Notes: generated by a model not told the origin, from the sequence alone. Numbered from the stretch's first letter, positions 17,749 through 27,633 are shown. The stretch: 64,000 nt of DNA from Gemmatimonadaceae bacterium (GCA_030647905.1 JAUSJA010000030.1:89704-153703), one strand, 5' to 3'. Translations and numbers: made by a program.

Positions 17749-18788
17749 GACGTGGCGCTCACCGCGCCCGCCCGCGTCAGGGTGACGACTTCCCCCTCGT
17801 TTCGCGCGGACTGGTGGGCCGCGAGTGCAATTCTCAGCGCTTCCAATCCGTCCTCGCCCGATGACTGCGGCGCCGAGCCGGTGGCAAGACACGCCACGAT
17901 GTCTTCGACGGCGTGCAGCATCACGTCCTTCCGGTCGCCCATGTTCACCGATGATGGGGCGAGCTCGACATAGCCGCTGTAGCGCGGGCTCGGCATCGCC
18001 GTCGCGATATCCACGCGATACGACGAGTCCACTATCTGCGCTCTGCCGCGCGATCCCATGATATCCATCTCGCAAATGGTGAAGTTGGCGACCTCCGCCG
18101 CGCGCATGGTCGCGACCATGCCGTTCGACATGCCGAGCGCGACGTCGAGCGTCGGATCGGCGCCACCCTCGCGAAGAATGTCTTTCGCCGATACCCACTC
18201 GACTTCGCCCACGAGATAACGGAGGAGGTCGAACCAGTGCGTGCCGTTGTGCACCGTGCCTTTCGTGAGCCAGCCCGAAACGCCCCGCAGCTCACCGATG
18301 CCGCCGTCGCGCAGAAAGCGCCTCAGGTTCTGCATGTTCCGCGCGTAGCGGCGCAGGTGCATCACCACCAGCAGCGTGCCCCGCTCCCGCGCCAGCCCCA
18401 CAAGGCGCTCCGCCTCGTACAGCGTCGAAGCCAGCGGCTTTTCACAGAGCATCGCGAGCGGCGCCTGTTCGGCCCTGAGAATCTGCGACGCCACGGTGAA
18501 GTGCGTCGGCGTTGGAGTGGCGACGCTCACGATCTCCGGACGTACCGATGCCATCAGATCCGCGACGGCGCTGAAACGCGCGCTCACTCCCCACCGCTCG
18601 CCGCAACGCTCGAGCGCGGCCGGGTCGGAGTCCGCGATCGCCACCAGGTCCGTCTCGGGGCATTGCTGATACGCCTCGGCGTGAGAGAACACGTCTCCTT
18701 TCATCAGCCGGTCGTCGGCGAAGTCGCTGCCGATCTTTCCGCAGCCGATCAGCGCCGCCCTGTAGGGTGGCCGGCCTGGCACCGTCAT
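17745..18788 (-). CDS. Gfo/Idh/MocA-family oxidoreductase
   Basis: A 347-residue NAD(P)-dependent sugar oxidoreductase. The Rossmann fold is at the N-terminus (AALIGCGKIGSDFADD), followed by IADSDP, VATPTPTHF and LCEKPLA, whose lysine is the usual catalytic residue of this family. The C-terminal half forms the substrate domain (GTVHNGTHWFDLLRYL). With the DegT aminotransferase, cytidylyltransferases and NeuB homologue it probably oxidises a sugar to a keto-form before amination, as in nonulosonate-like or 3-amino-sugar routes. ATG 18788 overlaps the upstream TGA (ATGA). Confidence 0.88.
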   Translation of the reverse strand: MTVPGRPPYRAALIGCGKIGSDFADDRLMKGDVFSHAEAYQQCPETDLVAIADSDPAALERCGERWGVSARFSAVADLMASVRPEIVSVATPTPTHFTVASQILRAEQAPLAMLCEKPLASTLYEAERLVGLARERGTLLVVMHLRRYARNMQNLRRFLRDGGIGELRGVSGWLTKGTVHNGTHWFDLLRYLVGEVEWVSAKDILREGGADPTLDVALGMSNGMVATMRAAEVANFTICEMDIMGSRGRAQIVDSSYRVDIATAMPSPRYSGYVELAPSSVNMGDRKDVMLHAVEDIVACLATGSAPQSSGEDGLEALRIALAAHQSARNEGEVVTLTRAGAVSATS

Positions 18789-19537
18789 GAGCGAACGTCT
18801 TTCTGCCGGATGTTGCGGTTCAAATCAATCAGATCAGAACGGCGTTCGAGAAGATTCAGCACGTCGGCGAGAGTGAACGCGGGATTCGCGGGGTAGAGCT
18901 CGTCGTAGATCGCGCGCACGAGCTCGAGGTCTTCGTCCGTGTCCACGGTGAGTCGCAGCGATGCCGCAGCTTCGGGAAAATCGGTCCCGACGTTTCTGCA
19001 ACGATAGCGCTCGGGATGCTCCCAGAAGTGAACCGAGACGTGCTCGTGATCCGCCGGATCTGTGGATGTGGCGTTGATCTCCGCGAGGTCGGCGGCGCGA
19101 AACACGCGCACGTCCGTGCCGCGCGGGGTCGTATGCGGCAGGATGTTGCTGACGAAATCCGCGCCGCCCATGAGAAAATTGCCGACGACCTTGTCCACCA
19201 GGCCGGGATCCACGAGCGGGCAGTCACCAGTCAGCTCGACGATGATATCCGCGGAGCGGGCGTCCGCCGCGCGGACTACGCGATCCAGCACGTCGTCTTC
19301 GCTTCCGCGAAAGACATGCGCGCCAATCCTCTGCGCGTATGCGGCGAGCCGGTCGTCCGCCGGGTCGTCTGTCGTCGCAATCACGATCTCGTCAATCGTC
19401 CTTGCGCGCCGCAGCCGCTCGACCATGCGGCCGAGCATCGGCTCGCCGAGGATCGGCATGAGGACTTTACCGGGGAGCCGGGTGGCGTTGAAGCGCGCCT
19501 CCACGATGCAGACGATCCTCATCGGGTCGGCGCCCAT
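18785..19537 (-). CDS. SpsF-like cytidylyl/nucleotidyltransferase (copy 1)
   Basis: A 250-residue GT-A-like nucleotidyltransferase. EARFNATRLPGKVLMPILG is the nucleotide-binding N-terminal motif of the CMP-sugar synthetase/SpsF family. IVELTGDCPLVDP supplies the metal-binding acidic residues and LTVDTDEDLELV is the conserved C-terminal element. Expected activity: CTP-dependent activation of a sugar acid such as a nonulosonate. ATG 19537 is chosen, with a GGTGAG-type site nine bases upstream; ATG 19564 would overlap the preceding gene. A homologous gene lies directly upstream. Confidence 0.85.
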   Translation of the reverse strand: MGADPMRIVCIVEARFNATRLPGKVLMPILGEPMLGRMVERLRRARTIDEIVIATTDDPADDRLAAYAQRIGAHVFRGSEDDVLDRVVRAADARSADIIVELTGDCPLVDPGLVDKVVGNFLMGGADFVSNILPHTTPRGTDVRVFRAADLAEINATSTDPADHEHVSVHFWEHPERYRCRNVGTDFPEAAASLRLTVDTDEDLELVRAIYDELYPANPAFTLADVLNLLERRSDLIDLNRNIRQKDVRS

Positions 19538-19547
19538 TCGATGCGGC

Positions 19548-20288
19548 TCACCCCTCGGTGACATGCTTCGGCCTCAGATGCGAGTTGATATCGGCCAGTT
19601 CCGGCTCGCGCTCGATGAGACTCACAACGTCGAGCCAGCTGAAGTCGTTGCCGCCGCCGAGCCGCGCGTAAACCCGCCGCGCAAACTCGAGATCCACCGG
19701 CGTATCCACAGTCCACCGCCAGGCGTGGCGATCAATGCCGGTCGTCACCGGGACGAGCCGGAACGCCGCCGGATTGTCGTACATGTACACGGTGACGTGC
19801 GAGCGCTCGAAACTTTCCGTCGCCTCGCGCCATGCGCGATCGAGCGCGCCACGCGAGAACACCTCGACGTCGAGCCCCAGCGGGAAGCTCGGCTCAAGCT
19901 TGTTGCTCGCATAATCCGCCGCGGGCTCGGCAGCTCGATAACTGGCGATGGCCTGGTCGCAGACGTCGGGATCCACGAAAGGCGAATCGGCGCAGATGCG
20001 GACGATGACGCCGGCACCGAGACTTTCCGCGGCATCGTGAAAGCGGCCGAGCACGTCCTCCTCGCTCCCTCTCGTTACGCGGACGCCGAGCAATTCCGCC
20101 GCCTCCGCGACCGCATCGTCGGCGGGGTTGACGGTGGTTGCCACTACCACCTCGTCCACGAGCCGGGATCGCCGGACTCGTTGCACGACCCTCGCCAGCA
20201 TGGATTGGCCCGCAATATCGAGGAGGACCTTGCCGGGGAGGCGCGACGAAGTCATTCGCGCCTGGATGATAGCGATCGTGGGGAGCAC
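19548..20288 (-). CDS. SpsF-like cytidylyl/nucleotidyltransferase (copy 2)
   Basis: A 246-residue homologue of the next gene, with IAIIQARMTSSRLPGKVLLD at the N-terminus, VRICADSPFVDP for metal binding and WTVDTPVDLEFARRVY near the C-terminus. The start is set at GTG 20288, one base after the NeuB stop; TTG codons further up would extend into neuB. The two copies are clearly diverged along their length, so they may activate different sugars rather than being redundant. Such genes occur beside NeuB homologues in Bacillus sps-type loci (established family context). Confidence 0.85.
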   Translation of the reverse strand: MLPTIAIIQARMTSSRLPGKVLLDIAGQSMLARVVQRVRRSRLVDEVVVATTVNPADDAVAEAAELLGVRVTRGSEEDVLGRFHDAAESLGAGVIVRICADSPFVDPDVCDQAIASYRAAEPAADYASNKLEPSFPLGLDVEVFSRGALDRAWREATESFERSHVTVYMYDNPAAFRLVPVTTGIDRHAWRWTVDTPVDLEFARRVYARLGGGNDFSWLDVVSLIEREPELADINSHLRPKHVTEG

Positions 20289-20289
20289 G

Positions 20290-21441
20290 TCAGGCTTTCG
20301 ATTCAAGATCAACCTGGGTTGATCTTCCGCTTGCAGTTACCGGCATGAGGTCCTCCCACTGAAGTACATGATCCCGCGACAGATCCCGTGCTGCGCACCG
20401 CCCGATCACCTCATCCCAGTGCACCGGGCTCACCCCCGTCCCCGGCCGCTTGTACGTGAGCATCTCCTCGCGCAATTCGGTCCCCGCTGAGACGTCCGCA
20501 TCGAGCACGATGCTCCGCCGCGCGTTCAGCCGCGAGATCTCTTCCGTCTCGATTGATTCGACCTCCGCCTTCCTCCCGATCATCGAGTCGAGCCGCGCCA
20601 CGTACACGCGGAACCGCTTGAGATCGTCCACGTCCATCGCGTGGTAATGGTCGTTTCCCGGCAGCGTCTTGTCGTGCGTGAAGTGCTTCTCGATCACCCG
20701 TGCACCCAACACGAATGCCGTGCACAGCGCGGTCATCCCGTCGTCGGGAACGGTGTGATCGGAATAGCCGATGAGCAGCTCGGGATACTCGGCGCGCAGC
20801 GCAGTGATCATCCCCAGATGCGCGTTCTCGTCAGCGGTCGGATAATTGAGCACGCAATGCAGCAGCGACAGCTCTTCGCACCCCGCGTCGCGAAGCGTCT
20901 TCACCGCATCCCGCACTTCGTCGGAAGTGGACGCGCCAGTCGAGAGAACGACGGGCTTCCCCGTCTCCGCCACCTGTCGCAGCAGCGGAGTATTCGTGAG
21001 ATCGGCAGACGCAATCTTGAAGAACGGCATCAGCGGGTCCAGCAGCTCCACCGCCGACTTGTCGAATGGAGTGGAGACGAAATCGATCCCCACCTCCTCG
21101 CAGTGCTTCGCCAGCTCGCGATACTCGTCCGGCCCGAACGAATCGTACTTCTGGAAGAGCCGGAACTGGCTCGTCGTCGGCTCCCTCGTTAGATCCCAGT
21201 ACGCCGGGCTGTGCTTCGACGCCAGCGTCTCCGCCTTGTACGTCTGGAACTTCGCCGCGTCCGCGCCGCCTTCCTTCGCCAGGTCTATCAGCCTCTTCGC
21301 CAGCTCCAGCGACCCTTCGTGATTCACCCCGATCTCGGCAATGACATAAGGCATCGAATCATCGGTCACAACCCGCGCCCCAAGGTGGATCTCTCTGCGC
21401 CTCTGCGTCTCTGCCCTCTCTGCGTTCTCGTCCCTACCCAT
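20290..21441 (-). CDS. neuB: N-acetylneuraminate synthase (NeuB/SpsE) family protein
   Basis: A 383-residue NeuB-family enzyme that condenses phosphoenolpyruvate with an amino-sugar to make a nonulosonic acid. The TIM-barrel segments read [46 protein letters not shown] and [12 protein letters not shown]-terminal SAF (antifreeze-like) domain covers about residues 315-370 ([15 protein letters not shown]). The ATG at 21441 overlaps the GT2 stop by eight bases. The first about 16 codons ([17 protein letters not shown]) come from an interspersed repeat also found at 42901, and the conserved family N-terminus (IHLGARVV) begins directly after it. No NeuC-like epimerase is present, so the sugar may be other than sialic acid. 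Confidence 0.88.
   Translation of the reverse strand: MGRDENAERAETQRRREIHLGARVVTDDSMPYVIAEIGVNHEGSLELAKRLIDLAKEGGADAAKFQTYKAETLASKHSPAYWDLTREPTTSQFRLFQKYDSFGPDEYRELAKHCEEVGIDFVSTPFDKSAVELLDPLMPFFKIASADLTNTPLLRQVAETGKPVVLSTGASTSDEVRDAVKTLRDAGCEELSLLHCVLNYPTADENAHLGMITALRAEYPELLIGYSDHTVPDDGMTALCTAFVLGARVIEKHFTHDKTLPGNDHYHAMDVDDLKRFRVYVARLDSMIGRKAEVESIETEEISRLNARRSIVLDADVSAGTELREEMLTYKRPGTGVSPVHWDEVIGRCAARDLSRDHVLQWEDLMPVTASGRSTQVDLESKA
21391..21430. repeat. GCAGAGA-type interspersed repeat, copy 1
   Basis: The plus strand reads CTCTGCGTCTCTGC, then CCTCTCTGCGTTCTC. This is a low-complexity repeat nearly identical to the reverse complement of 42901-42935. It supplies codons 4-17 of neuB on the minus strand. 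The plus-strand conceptual reading [11 protein letters not shown] is familiar from spurious proteins in many bacterial genomes (recollection, not checked). Confidence 0.6.
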
Positions 21442-22111
21442 GGCCGTTGACCTTCTCCAGTCCGTGCTTGGCCTCGAGCTGATTCAGATAGCCGTTCATC
21501 GCGCCGTGATCGTTGGTCATGTTCTCGTCGTGGCGGCGATAGCGGTACAGCGGCAGCGCGACCCGGTGGATTCTGTACTTCTCGAGGAAGCGGATGCGCA
21601 GGTCCTTGTCCTCGTGCAGCAGGAACTGCTCGTCGTACAGTCCGAGCTCCACCAGCTGGTCAATGCGGAACATAATGCCGCAGCCGATCGGCTTCTCCTC
21701 GCAGTTCATGCGCTCGATCACTTCGTCGTTGTCCTCCACGAGGTGATAGTCGCACGCCACCGCGTCCATCCACGGATTGAGCGTGAGATGCATCGAGAGA
21801 ATGTTCAGGTACTCCGTGTGCACGTAGTCGTCGCCGTCAATCCGCACGACGAACCGGCCGCGCGCCGACCGGATGCCGATGTTGAGCGAGCCCGGAAGCC
21901 CCTTCCGTTCGTCGTTGTGAATCAGCCGGATCTTGTGCTCGAATTGCTCAAGTGCGAATCGCGTGCGGTCCGTGCTCGCGTCGTTCACCACGATCACTTC
22001 GTAGTCGCCGCTCGGGTACGTCTGGTTGAGGATCGACCGTATGCACCGGCCGATGTAATTCTCCTGGTTGCGTACTGCCACGACCAGCGAGACGGTTGGC
22101 ATGTGTGTCAT
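21434..22111 (-). CDS. GT2 family glycosyltransferase
   Basis: A 225-residue GT-A glycosyltransferase with [30 protein letters not shown] and [13 protein letters not shown] (DxD-like metal site). It is shorter than most GT2 enzymes but retains the acceptor region ([16 protein letters not shown]). No membrane segment is seen, so it is probably cytoplasmic and acts on a lipid-linked glycan. It lies ten bases after the ABC ATPase gene and overlaps the start of neuB. Confidence 0.88.
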   Translation of the reverse strand: MTHMPTVSLVVAVRNQENYIGRCIRSILNQTYPSGDYEVIVVNDASTDRTRFALEQFEHKIRLIHNDERKGLPGSLNIGIRSARGRFVVRIDGDDYVHTEYLNILSMHLTLNPWMDAVACDYHLVEDNDEVIERMNCEEKPIGCGIMFRIDQLVELGLYDEQFLLHEDKDLRIRFLEKYRIHRVALPLYRYRRHDENMTNDHGAMNGYLNQLEAKHGLEKVNGHG

Positions 22112-22121
22112 TCGATGTCGC

Positions 22122-23462
22122 TCAGCGAACGATTTGTGGGCGCTTCATTGGAGTACGGGGCTTCTCGCCGGACGCGCCGGGGAGCGGCTCCTCGACCGTC
22201 ATGCGCGACGGAAGCGAGAAGACGCCGAGCGGCCTCGACGGGTCGAAGTTGTCGTGCAGCACGCGCGACCCCGCGACAATGACAAGGGGCGGCGTGAGAT
22301 CGTCGAGCACGTCGTAATTCTTCGGAGACTGGAGAGATTCGCTCACGTGCAGGTACAGCGGATACTCGCCCGGCCGGATGTACACGCTCGGCAGGTCAAC
22401 CACGACGGTCGAAGTCGTTCCCGGCGAGACGAGCGCCCCGGTGACGACGTGCCGCGCGGAGGTCACGAGCTCGCGCGACATCCCCGAGCGGATCCCGACG
22501 AATATCGCCAGCCCGCGCATCGGCGCGTGAACCGTGAACGTGAGGCGGAACCGCACAGTGTCGCCCATCGCGAACGTGTAGCGCTCGTTCCCGTCGAGAT
22601 CCTCGACCGACACCGCCGTGAATCGCACCGCGCCGGAGCCGCGGCGGTTCTCCGGATTGTTCACCCCGGTCTCCGCATCCACGCGCAGCTCGCGCAGCCG
22701 CTGGTTGTAAACGGCGAGCGTTGAATCCGTGGGCCCGTCGGCGGCGACACGACCGTGCTCAAGCAGAATCCCGCGCGTGCAGAGCTGCCGCACCGCCTGC
22801 GTGTTGTGGCTCACGAAGAACACCGTGCGCCCCTCGCCCGCCACGTCCTCCATCTTGCCGAGGCATTTCTTCTGGAACTCGGCGTCACCTACCGCCAGCA
22901 CCTCGTCCACAAGCAGTATCTCCGGCTCGAGATGCGCGGCTACAGCGAATGCGAGCCGCGTGTACATGCCGCTCGAGTAGCGCTTGGTCGGCGTATCTAT
23001 GAACTGCTCGACCCCGGCGAAATCCACGATGGCGTCGAACTGCCGCGCGATCTCCGACTTCCGCATGCCGAGGATGGCGCCGCTCAGGAAGATGTTCTCG
23101 CGGCCCGTGAGCTCGGGATGGAACCCCGTCCCGACTTCGAGCAGCGCGCCGACGCGTCCGTAGATCTCGGCGCGCCCCCGCGTCGGCTCGGTGATCCGCG
23201 ACAGGATCTTGAGCAAAGTGCTCTTCCCCGCTCCGTTGCGCCCGATTATCCCGACGACCTCGCCCTCCATCACCTCGAACGAGACGTCATCCAGCGCCCA
23301 GAACGTCTCCATCGTGTCGGACCGGCCAAGCGCGCGCTTCCACAGGTTCTTCGGCAGCGCGATGACTTCTTCCTGAAGCGTGCGGTACGGCTGGCGTCCG
23401 AGCGCCCGCGCTATGCGGTACGATTTCGCGAGCCCTTCGACCTTGATCGCCGTCTGGCTCAT
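22122..23462 (-). CDS. wzt: polysaccharide ABC exporter ATPase with C-terminal Wzt-type glycan-binding domain
   Basis: A 446-residue ATPase. Walker A is GRNGAGKST (near residue 75), the signature is [11 protein letters not shown], Walker B is [14 protein letters not shown] and the switch is VFFVSHN. Residues from about 260 on form a beta-rich extension ([19 protein letters not shown] to [10 protein letters not shown]) of the Wzt C-terminal type. In O-antigen exporters that domain recognises the modified non-reducing end of the glycan. ATG 23462 overlaps the permease stop (ATGA). It works with the permease encoded just upstream to move the lipid-linked polymer across the inner membrane. Confidence 0.92.
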   Translation of the reverse strand: MSQTAIKVEGLAKSYRIARALGRQPYRTLQEEVIALPKNLWKRALGRSDTMETFWALDDVSFEVMEGEVVGIIGRNGAGKSTLLKILSRITEPTRGRAEIYGRVGALLEVGTGFHPELTGRENIFLSGAILGMRKSEIARQFDAIVDFAGVEQFIDTPTKRYSSGMYTRLAFAVAAHLEPEILLVDEVLAVGDAEFQKKCLGKMEDVAGEGRTVFFVSHNTQAVRQLCTRGILLEHGRVAADGPTDSTLAVYNQRLRELRVDAETGVNNPENRRGSGAVRFTAVSVEDLDGNERYTFAMGDTVRFRLTFTVHAPMRGLAIFVGIRSGMSRELVTSARHVVTGALVSPGTTSTVVVDLPSVYIRPGEYPLYLHVSESLQSPKNYDVLDDLTPPLVIVAGSRVLHDNFDPSRPLGVFSLPSRMTVEEPLPGASGEKPRTPMKRPQIVR

Positions 23463-24331
23463 ACCGCGTCCGCGAAGCCGCGCTCTACCCGGCGGAAGAA
23501 GAAGGCGCCGCCGACGAACACCGCCAGAGACAGAACGGTGGTGATCCCCACGATCGCCGGCGTTATGGAACTGGTGCCGAGCACCGACCAGCGGGCGCCT
23601 TCAATGAAGGCGACAGCCGGATTCAGACTGTAGTACAGCCGCCACTTCTCGGGCACGATCGTCGTCGCGTAGGCTACCGGACTGGCGAACATCCACACCT
23701 GGAGCAGGAACGGCAGCGCGTGCACGAAATCGCGGTACTTCACGTTGAGCGCGGACAGCCAGAGACTCACCCCCGTTGCCGTGACCGCGGTGAGCGCGAT
23801 GAAGAACGGAAGCGCCAGCAGCCGCCACGTCGGCGATATGCCATAGAAGATCATGAACACCGCCAGCACGCCAAGCGATACCAGCAGGTCGAGCATCGCC
23901 GAGAAGGTGCTGGCGAGGGGAATCGCCAGTCGCGGGAAATAGACCTTGGTGATGAGCCGCTGGTCGGTGATGAGACTGTTGCCGGCGCGCTGCAGCACAG
24001 CGGCGAAGTAGTTCCACACCACCACGCCGCTGAAGACGAACACGAGGTAGGGGTGCCCGTCGCTCGGCAGCTTCGCGAAGCGGCCGAACATCACCGTGAA
24101 GATGAGCGCGGCCACAAGCGGCTGAAGCACCACCCACGTGATGCCGAGCCCGGTCTGCTTGTACCGCAGCTTGATGTCGCGGCCGGCGAGGATCATCAGC
24201 AGGTCGCGGTACGTCCACAGCTCGCGGAGGTTGAGGGCCGACCAGCCGCTGGTCGGCTCGATGACCACGGTCGGTCGGCGGACAGCGGCGGGCGGGCGGT
24301 TCTGGCCGGGGAACGTCGCAGGCGCCGTCAC
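23459..24331 (-). CDS. wzm: polysaccharide ABC exporter permease (ABC-2 type)
   Basis: A 290-residue protein with about six membrane segments. The family start LWTYRDLLMILAGRDIKLRYKQT is followed by LGITWVVLQPLVAALIFTVMF and conserved NPAVAFIEGAR near the C-terminus. These features match the ABC-2 permeases of O-antigen, teichoic acid and capsule exporters. GTG 24331 overlaps the TGA of the co-polymerase gene (GTGA); ATG 24373 is less likely because it lies 46 bases inside that gene. It is the partner of the Wzt-like ATPase. Confidence 0.92.
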   Translation of the reverse strand: MTAPATFPGQNRPPAAVRRPTVVIEPTSGWSALNLRELWTYRDLLMILAGRDIKLRYKQTGLGITWVVLQPLVAALIFTVMFGRFAKLPSDGHPYLVFVFSGVVVWNYFAAVLQRAGNSLITDQRLITKVYFPRLAIPLASTFSAMLDLLVSLGVLAVFMIFYGISPTWRLLALPFFIALTAVTATGVSLWLSALNVKYRDFVHALPFLLQVWMFASPVAYATTIVPEKWRLYYSLNPAVAFIEGARWSVLGTSSITPAIVGITTVLSLAVFVGGAFFFRRVERGFADAV

Positions 24332-25452
24332 GCTTTGCGCCGCGAGCCGAAAGCCCGCGCAAGAGGCCGCCACGGATGCGTGAGGTCGCCCATCGCCTCA
24401 TGCCTCAGTGCGGCAAACTCCACGAACTCGTCTGATTGCGACGCGCTGCCACGGGCCATCCGGTCGCGCCCGAACGCGAGAAGAGATCCGAGCACCAGCC
24501 CGATCAGAATGCCGATGGCGGTCTTCCGCACGCCGCCGCGCGAGTCGGGACCGATCGGCAGCTCCGGCGCCTCGATGACCGTGATCACCGGCAGGTCGCG
24601 CACCTCTTCGATGCGCGCCGTTTCATACGCGCTCAACAGGCTCGAGTAGATCTGGTTCCGCATGTCCACCTGCCGCTGCAGCCGTCCGTACTCAAGTACG
24701 AGCTGCGGCGAGTACCTGTACTGGCGGTTCCCCTCGAGGAAGCTCTCCAGCTCCGACTCCGCCTGGCGAAGCTCGGCGCGCTTCTCCCCGAGCTGCCGCT
24801 CGACGAAGGCGCGATCGAGCGATGCCAGGTTCTGCCGCTGCGACAGGTTGTAGATGTTAACCTGGTCCAGAAGGTTCTGCGCGATCTGGAGCGACAGCTC
24901 CGGATTCGCGGTGGCCACGCTGACGGAGATGACACCGGTCTTTGCCGCCAGTGTCGAGCGGATCGCGCCCTTGAGCGCGCTGATCACCTTCGCCTTCCGT
25001 ACGGCAGGGCGAGGATCCCTGATGTTGAAGATCTTCTCCAGATCGCCGCTCACCACTCCCGTGTCGGTCCTCATCCGGTACGTCTTCTCCGCCACCGGCC
25101 ACAGCAGCGACCTCGTCTCGAGCAGGTCGGTGTAGAGCTGCGGATTGCTGGACGGATCGCCGCTGCCAAGGTTGATGCCGAACTGCGCCGCGATACCGCC
25201 GAGCTGGCCCTGGCCTCGCGCGCCCCTGGGCATGAACTTCGCCTCAGTCGTGTAGTACCTGGACGACGTGACGCTCCGCGCGCCGGCGTACGCGCCGATG
25301 GCGAGCGCGAGCGTGACGATCATCACGCGATGGCGCAGCAGCACGTTCATCAGGCTCACCGCGGATATGTCCTTCTCGTTTTCTTCCGGAGCGCCGGCGA
25401 TCTGCGGCGCCGCAGGAACGCTCAGCGGTTGCGTCGCGCGGGGGCTGGTCAA
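24328..25452 (-). CDS. Wzz/KpsE-like polysaccharide co-polymerase (no kinase domain)
   Basis: A 374-residue inner-membrane protein with a first membrane segment VMIVTLALAIGAYAG, a large periplasmic part rich in coiled-coil-like sequence (LGEKRAELRQAESELESFLEG), then a second membrane segment TAIGILIGLVLGSLLAFG and a cytoplasmic tail of about 50 residues. The proline-rich motif before the second segment is EAPELPIGPDSRGG. There is no Walker motif after the second segment, so it is not a fused tyrosine kinase. TTG 25452 is preferred as start because it overlaps the upstream TGA (TTGA). It should control chain length or couple the exporter to the envelope. Confidence 0.85.
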   Translation of the reverse strand: MTSPRATQPLSVPAAPQIAGAPEENEKDISAVSLMNVLLRHRVMIVTLALAIGAYAGARSVTSSRYYTTEAKFMPRGARGQGQLGGIAAQFGINLGSGDPSSNPQLYTDLLETRSLLWPVAEKTYRMRTDTGVVSGDLEKIFNIRDPRPAVRKAKVISALKGAIRSTLAAKTGVISVSVATANPELSLQIAQNLLDQVNIYNLSQRQNLASLDRAFVERQLGEKRAELRQAESELESFLEGNRQYRYSPQLVLEYGRLQRQVDMRNQIYSSLLSAYETARIEEVRDLPVITVIEAPELPIGPDSRGGVRKTAIGILIGLVLGSLLAFGRDRMARGSASQSDEFVEFAALRHEAMGDLTHPWRPLARAFGSRRKA

Positions 25453-26417
25453 CTGGCGAGCCTCGCCAGCTCGGCTTCGCGCGCGCCGAGGAACCATTCG
25501 TATGTCGAGCGGATGCCTTCCTCCAGCGGAATGCGTGGTTCCCAGCCGCGACTGCGGATCAGCGCGGAATCCATCAGCTTCCGGGGAGTGCCGTCGGGCC
25601 TGGACGTATCCCATTCCACCGGTCCGTCATAGCCGACAACGCGGGCAACAATCTGCGCCAGCTCCTTGATCGGCAGGTCGGAGCCGGATCCGACGTTGTA
25701 GAGTCCCGTGACTCCCGACTCCATCATCATGAGTGCAGCGCCTGCTGCGTCGTCCACATGCAGGAACTCGCGGCGCGCCGTCCCGTGTCCCCACAGCGTG
25801 ACGACGGCATCCAGGCCCTCGGCGCGCGCTTCCTTCGCTTCGTGAAACTTTCGGATCAGGGCCGGAAGCACGTGCGAGCTCTCGAGGTCGAAGTTGTCGT
25901 TCGGTCCGTACAGATTCGTCGGCATCAGCGAGATCCAGCGCCGGCCGAACTGCGAGTTCGCGGCCTCAACCAGCTTCACCCCGGCAATCTTGGCGATGGC
26001 GTAGGGCTCGTTGGTGGACTCGAGCGGGCTCGTGAGCAGGTACTCCTCCCTGATCGGCTGCGGTGACATCCTCGGATAGATGCACGAGCTGCCGAAGAAG
26101 ACTACACGATCCACTCCCGCGTCGAGCGACGCGCCGAGCACGTTGGTCTCGATAACCAGGTTCTCGAAGAGAAAATCCCAGCGATATGTATTGTTCGCCT
26201 TGATCCCGCCCACCTTCGCCGCGGCGAAGAAGACGACGTCGGGCTTCTCATCCCTGAAGAACTGGCGCACCGCGCGCTGGTCGAGCAGATCGAGCTCCGC
26301 ACGCGTCCTCACGATCGGAGCCGGATAGCCCCCCGCCTCGAGGGCGCGGACCACCGCCGATCCTACCAGCCCGCGATGGCCGGCGACGAAACAGCGGCTC
26401 GCCGCCCGGTCCGTCAC
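25449..26417 (-). CDS. fcl: GDP-L-fucose synthase
   Basis: A 322-residue SDR-type epimerase/reductase that converts GDP-4-keto-6-deoxymannose to GDP-L-fucose. The N-terminal cofactor motif is [24 protein letters not shown] provides the catalytic serine and YAIAK the Tyr-Lys pair. The family landmarks AKVGGIKAN and [14 protein letters not shown] are present. GTG 26417 overlaps the gmd stop (GTGA) and gives the expected family length. It acts directly after Gmd. Confidence 0.95.
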   Translation of the reverse strand: MTDRAASRCFVAGHRGLVGSAVVRALEAGGYPAPIVRTRAELDLLDQRAVRQFFRDEKPDVVFFAAAKVGGIKANNTYRWDFLFENLVIETNVLGASLDAGVDRVVFFGSSCIYPRMSPQPIREEYLLTSPLESTNEPYAIAKIAGVKLVEAANSQFGRRWISLMPTNLYGPNDNFDLESSHVLPALIRKFHEAKEARAEGLDAVVTLWGHGTARREFLHVDDAAGAALMMMESGVTGLYNVGSGSDLPIKELAQIVARVVGYDGPVEWDTSRPDGTPRKLMDSALIRSRGWEPRIPLEEGIRSTYEWFLGAREAELARLAS

Positions 26418-27505
26418 TTTACCAGCGCGTGCAGCGCCGCGTACGACGACTCGATCGTGAACGGCATGCCCGACTGCACCGACGCGAGATCGGCATCCAC
26501 CATCATTTCCACGAGCTCCGTGAAGCTCACGCGCGGCGACCACCCCAGCTCGCGCTTCGCCTTGCTGGCATCACCGATCAGGAGGTCCACTTCCGTCGGA
26601 CGGAAGTACCGCTTGTCAATCGCGATGACCTCGTTCCCCGTCGCGGTATCAATCCCCACTTCGTCCTCACCCGTGCCGCGGAACTCGATGTTCATTCCCA
26701 CGCGGGCGAAAGCGGCCGAGCAGAACTCGCGCACCGTGTGCTTCGCTCCTGTCGCAAGCACGTAATCGCCCGGAGTCGCGTGCTGCACCATCTTCCACAT
26801 CCCTTCCACGTAGTCCCCGGCGAATCCCCAGTCGCGCTCGGCGTCGAGGTTCCCGAGGAAGAGCTTGTCCTGCTGCCCCTCACGGATGCGGGCGACGGCC
26901 ATCGTGATCTTGCGCGTCACGAATGTCTCGCCGCGAATGGGCGACTCGTGATTGAACAGGATGCCCGACGACGCGTGCGCTCCGTATGCCTCGCGATAGT
27001 TCACCGTGATCCAGTGCGCGTAGAGCTTCGCCACAGCGTACGGGGAGCGGGGATAGAAGGGCGTCGTCTCCGACTGCGGCACCGCCTGCACCTTGCCGTA
27101 CATCTCGGACGTCGAGGCCTGATAGAATCGCACGCGATCGAGCATGCCGAGGATTCTCAGCGCCTCGAGCAGTCGCAAGGCGCCGAGCGCGTCGGCGTTG
27201 CCCGTGTATTCGGGCGTCTCGAAGGAGACCTGGACGTGGCTCTGTGCGGCGAGGTTGTAGATCTCGTCGGGCTGGGACTCCTGGATGATGCGGATGAGAT
27301 TCGTGGCGTCGGTGAGGTCGCCGTAGTGCATCACGAACCGGGAGTGAACATCCTGCGGCTCGGCGTAGATCTGGTCCACCCGCTGAGTGTTGAACGACGA
27401 GGCACGGCGCTTGAGGCCGTGGACCATGTAACCCTTCGCGAGCAGGAGACGCGCGAGGTAGGCTCCGTCCTGGCCGGTAACCCCCGTGATCAGCACTGTT
27501 TTCAT
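26414..27505 (-). CDS. gmd: GDP-mannose 4,6-dehydratase
   Basis: A 363-residue extended SDR making GDP-4-keto-6-deoxy-D-mannose from GDP-mannose. It has [17 protein letters not shown] for [21 protein letters not shown], the catalytic STSEMYG and [10 protein letters not shown], and [16 protein letters not shown] for substrate binding. It is the first gene of the long minus-strand operon. A putative promoter lies about 100 bp upstream. A second, shorter homologue is encoded at 33872-34882. Confidence 0.96.
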   Translation of the reverse strand: MKTVLITGVTGQDGAYLARLLLAKGYMVHGLKRRASSFNTQRVDQIYAEPQDVHSRFVMHYGDLTDATNLIRIIQESQPDEIYNLAAQSHVQVSFETPEYTGNADALGALRLLEALRILGMLDRVRFYQASTSEMYGKVQAVPQSETTPFYPRSPYAVAKLYAHWITVNYREAYGAHASSGILFNHESPIRGETFVTRKITMAVARIREGQQDKLFLGNLDAERDWGFAGDYVEGMWKMVQHATPGDYVLATGAKHTVREFCSAAFARVGMNIEFRGTGEDEVGIDTATGNEVIAIDKRYFRPTEVDLLIGDASKAKRELGWSPRVSFTELVEMMVDADLASVQSGMPFTIESSYAALHALVK

Positions 27506-27605
27506 TGAGAACCCGTAAAGATGCGGCGAAGCCCGGGAAGCCCTCCGTCATGGCAGGAGCGTCCCCCCGGGATCGTTAATGACGATGGAAGGTTGAGCCG
27601 GAGAA

Positions 27606-27633
27606 ATGTCACATAGGCTATGGCGTCAGTCAA
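27606..27633 (-). promoter_or_regulatory. putative promoter of the gmd-led operon
   Basis: On the minus strand TTGACT (27633-27628) is followed after 16 bp by TGACAT (27611-27606). The -35 box is a 5/6 match to TTGACA; the -10 box is weak. The predicted start is about 90 nt upstream of the gmd ATG. Three 13-bp repeats begin five bases upstream of the -35 box. Confidence 0.4.
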
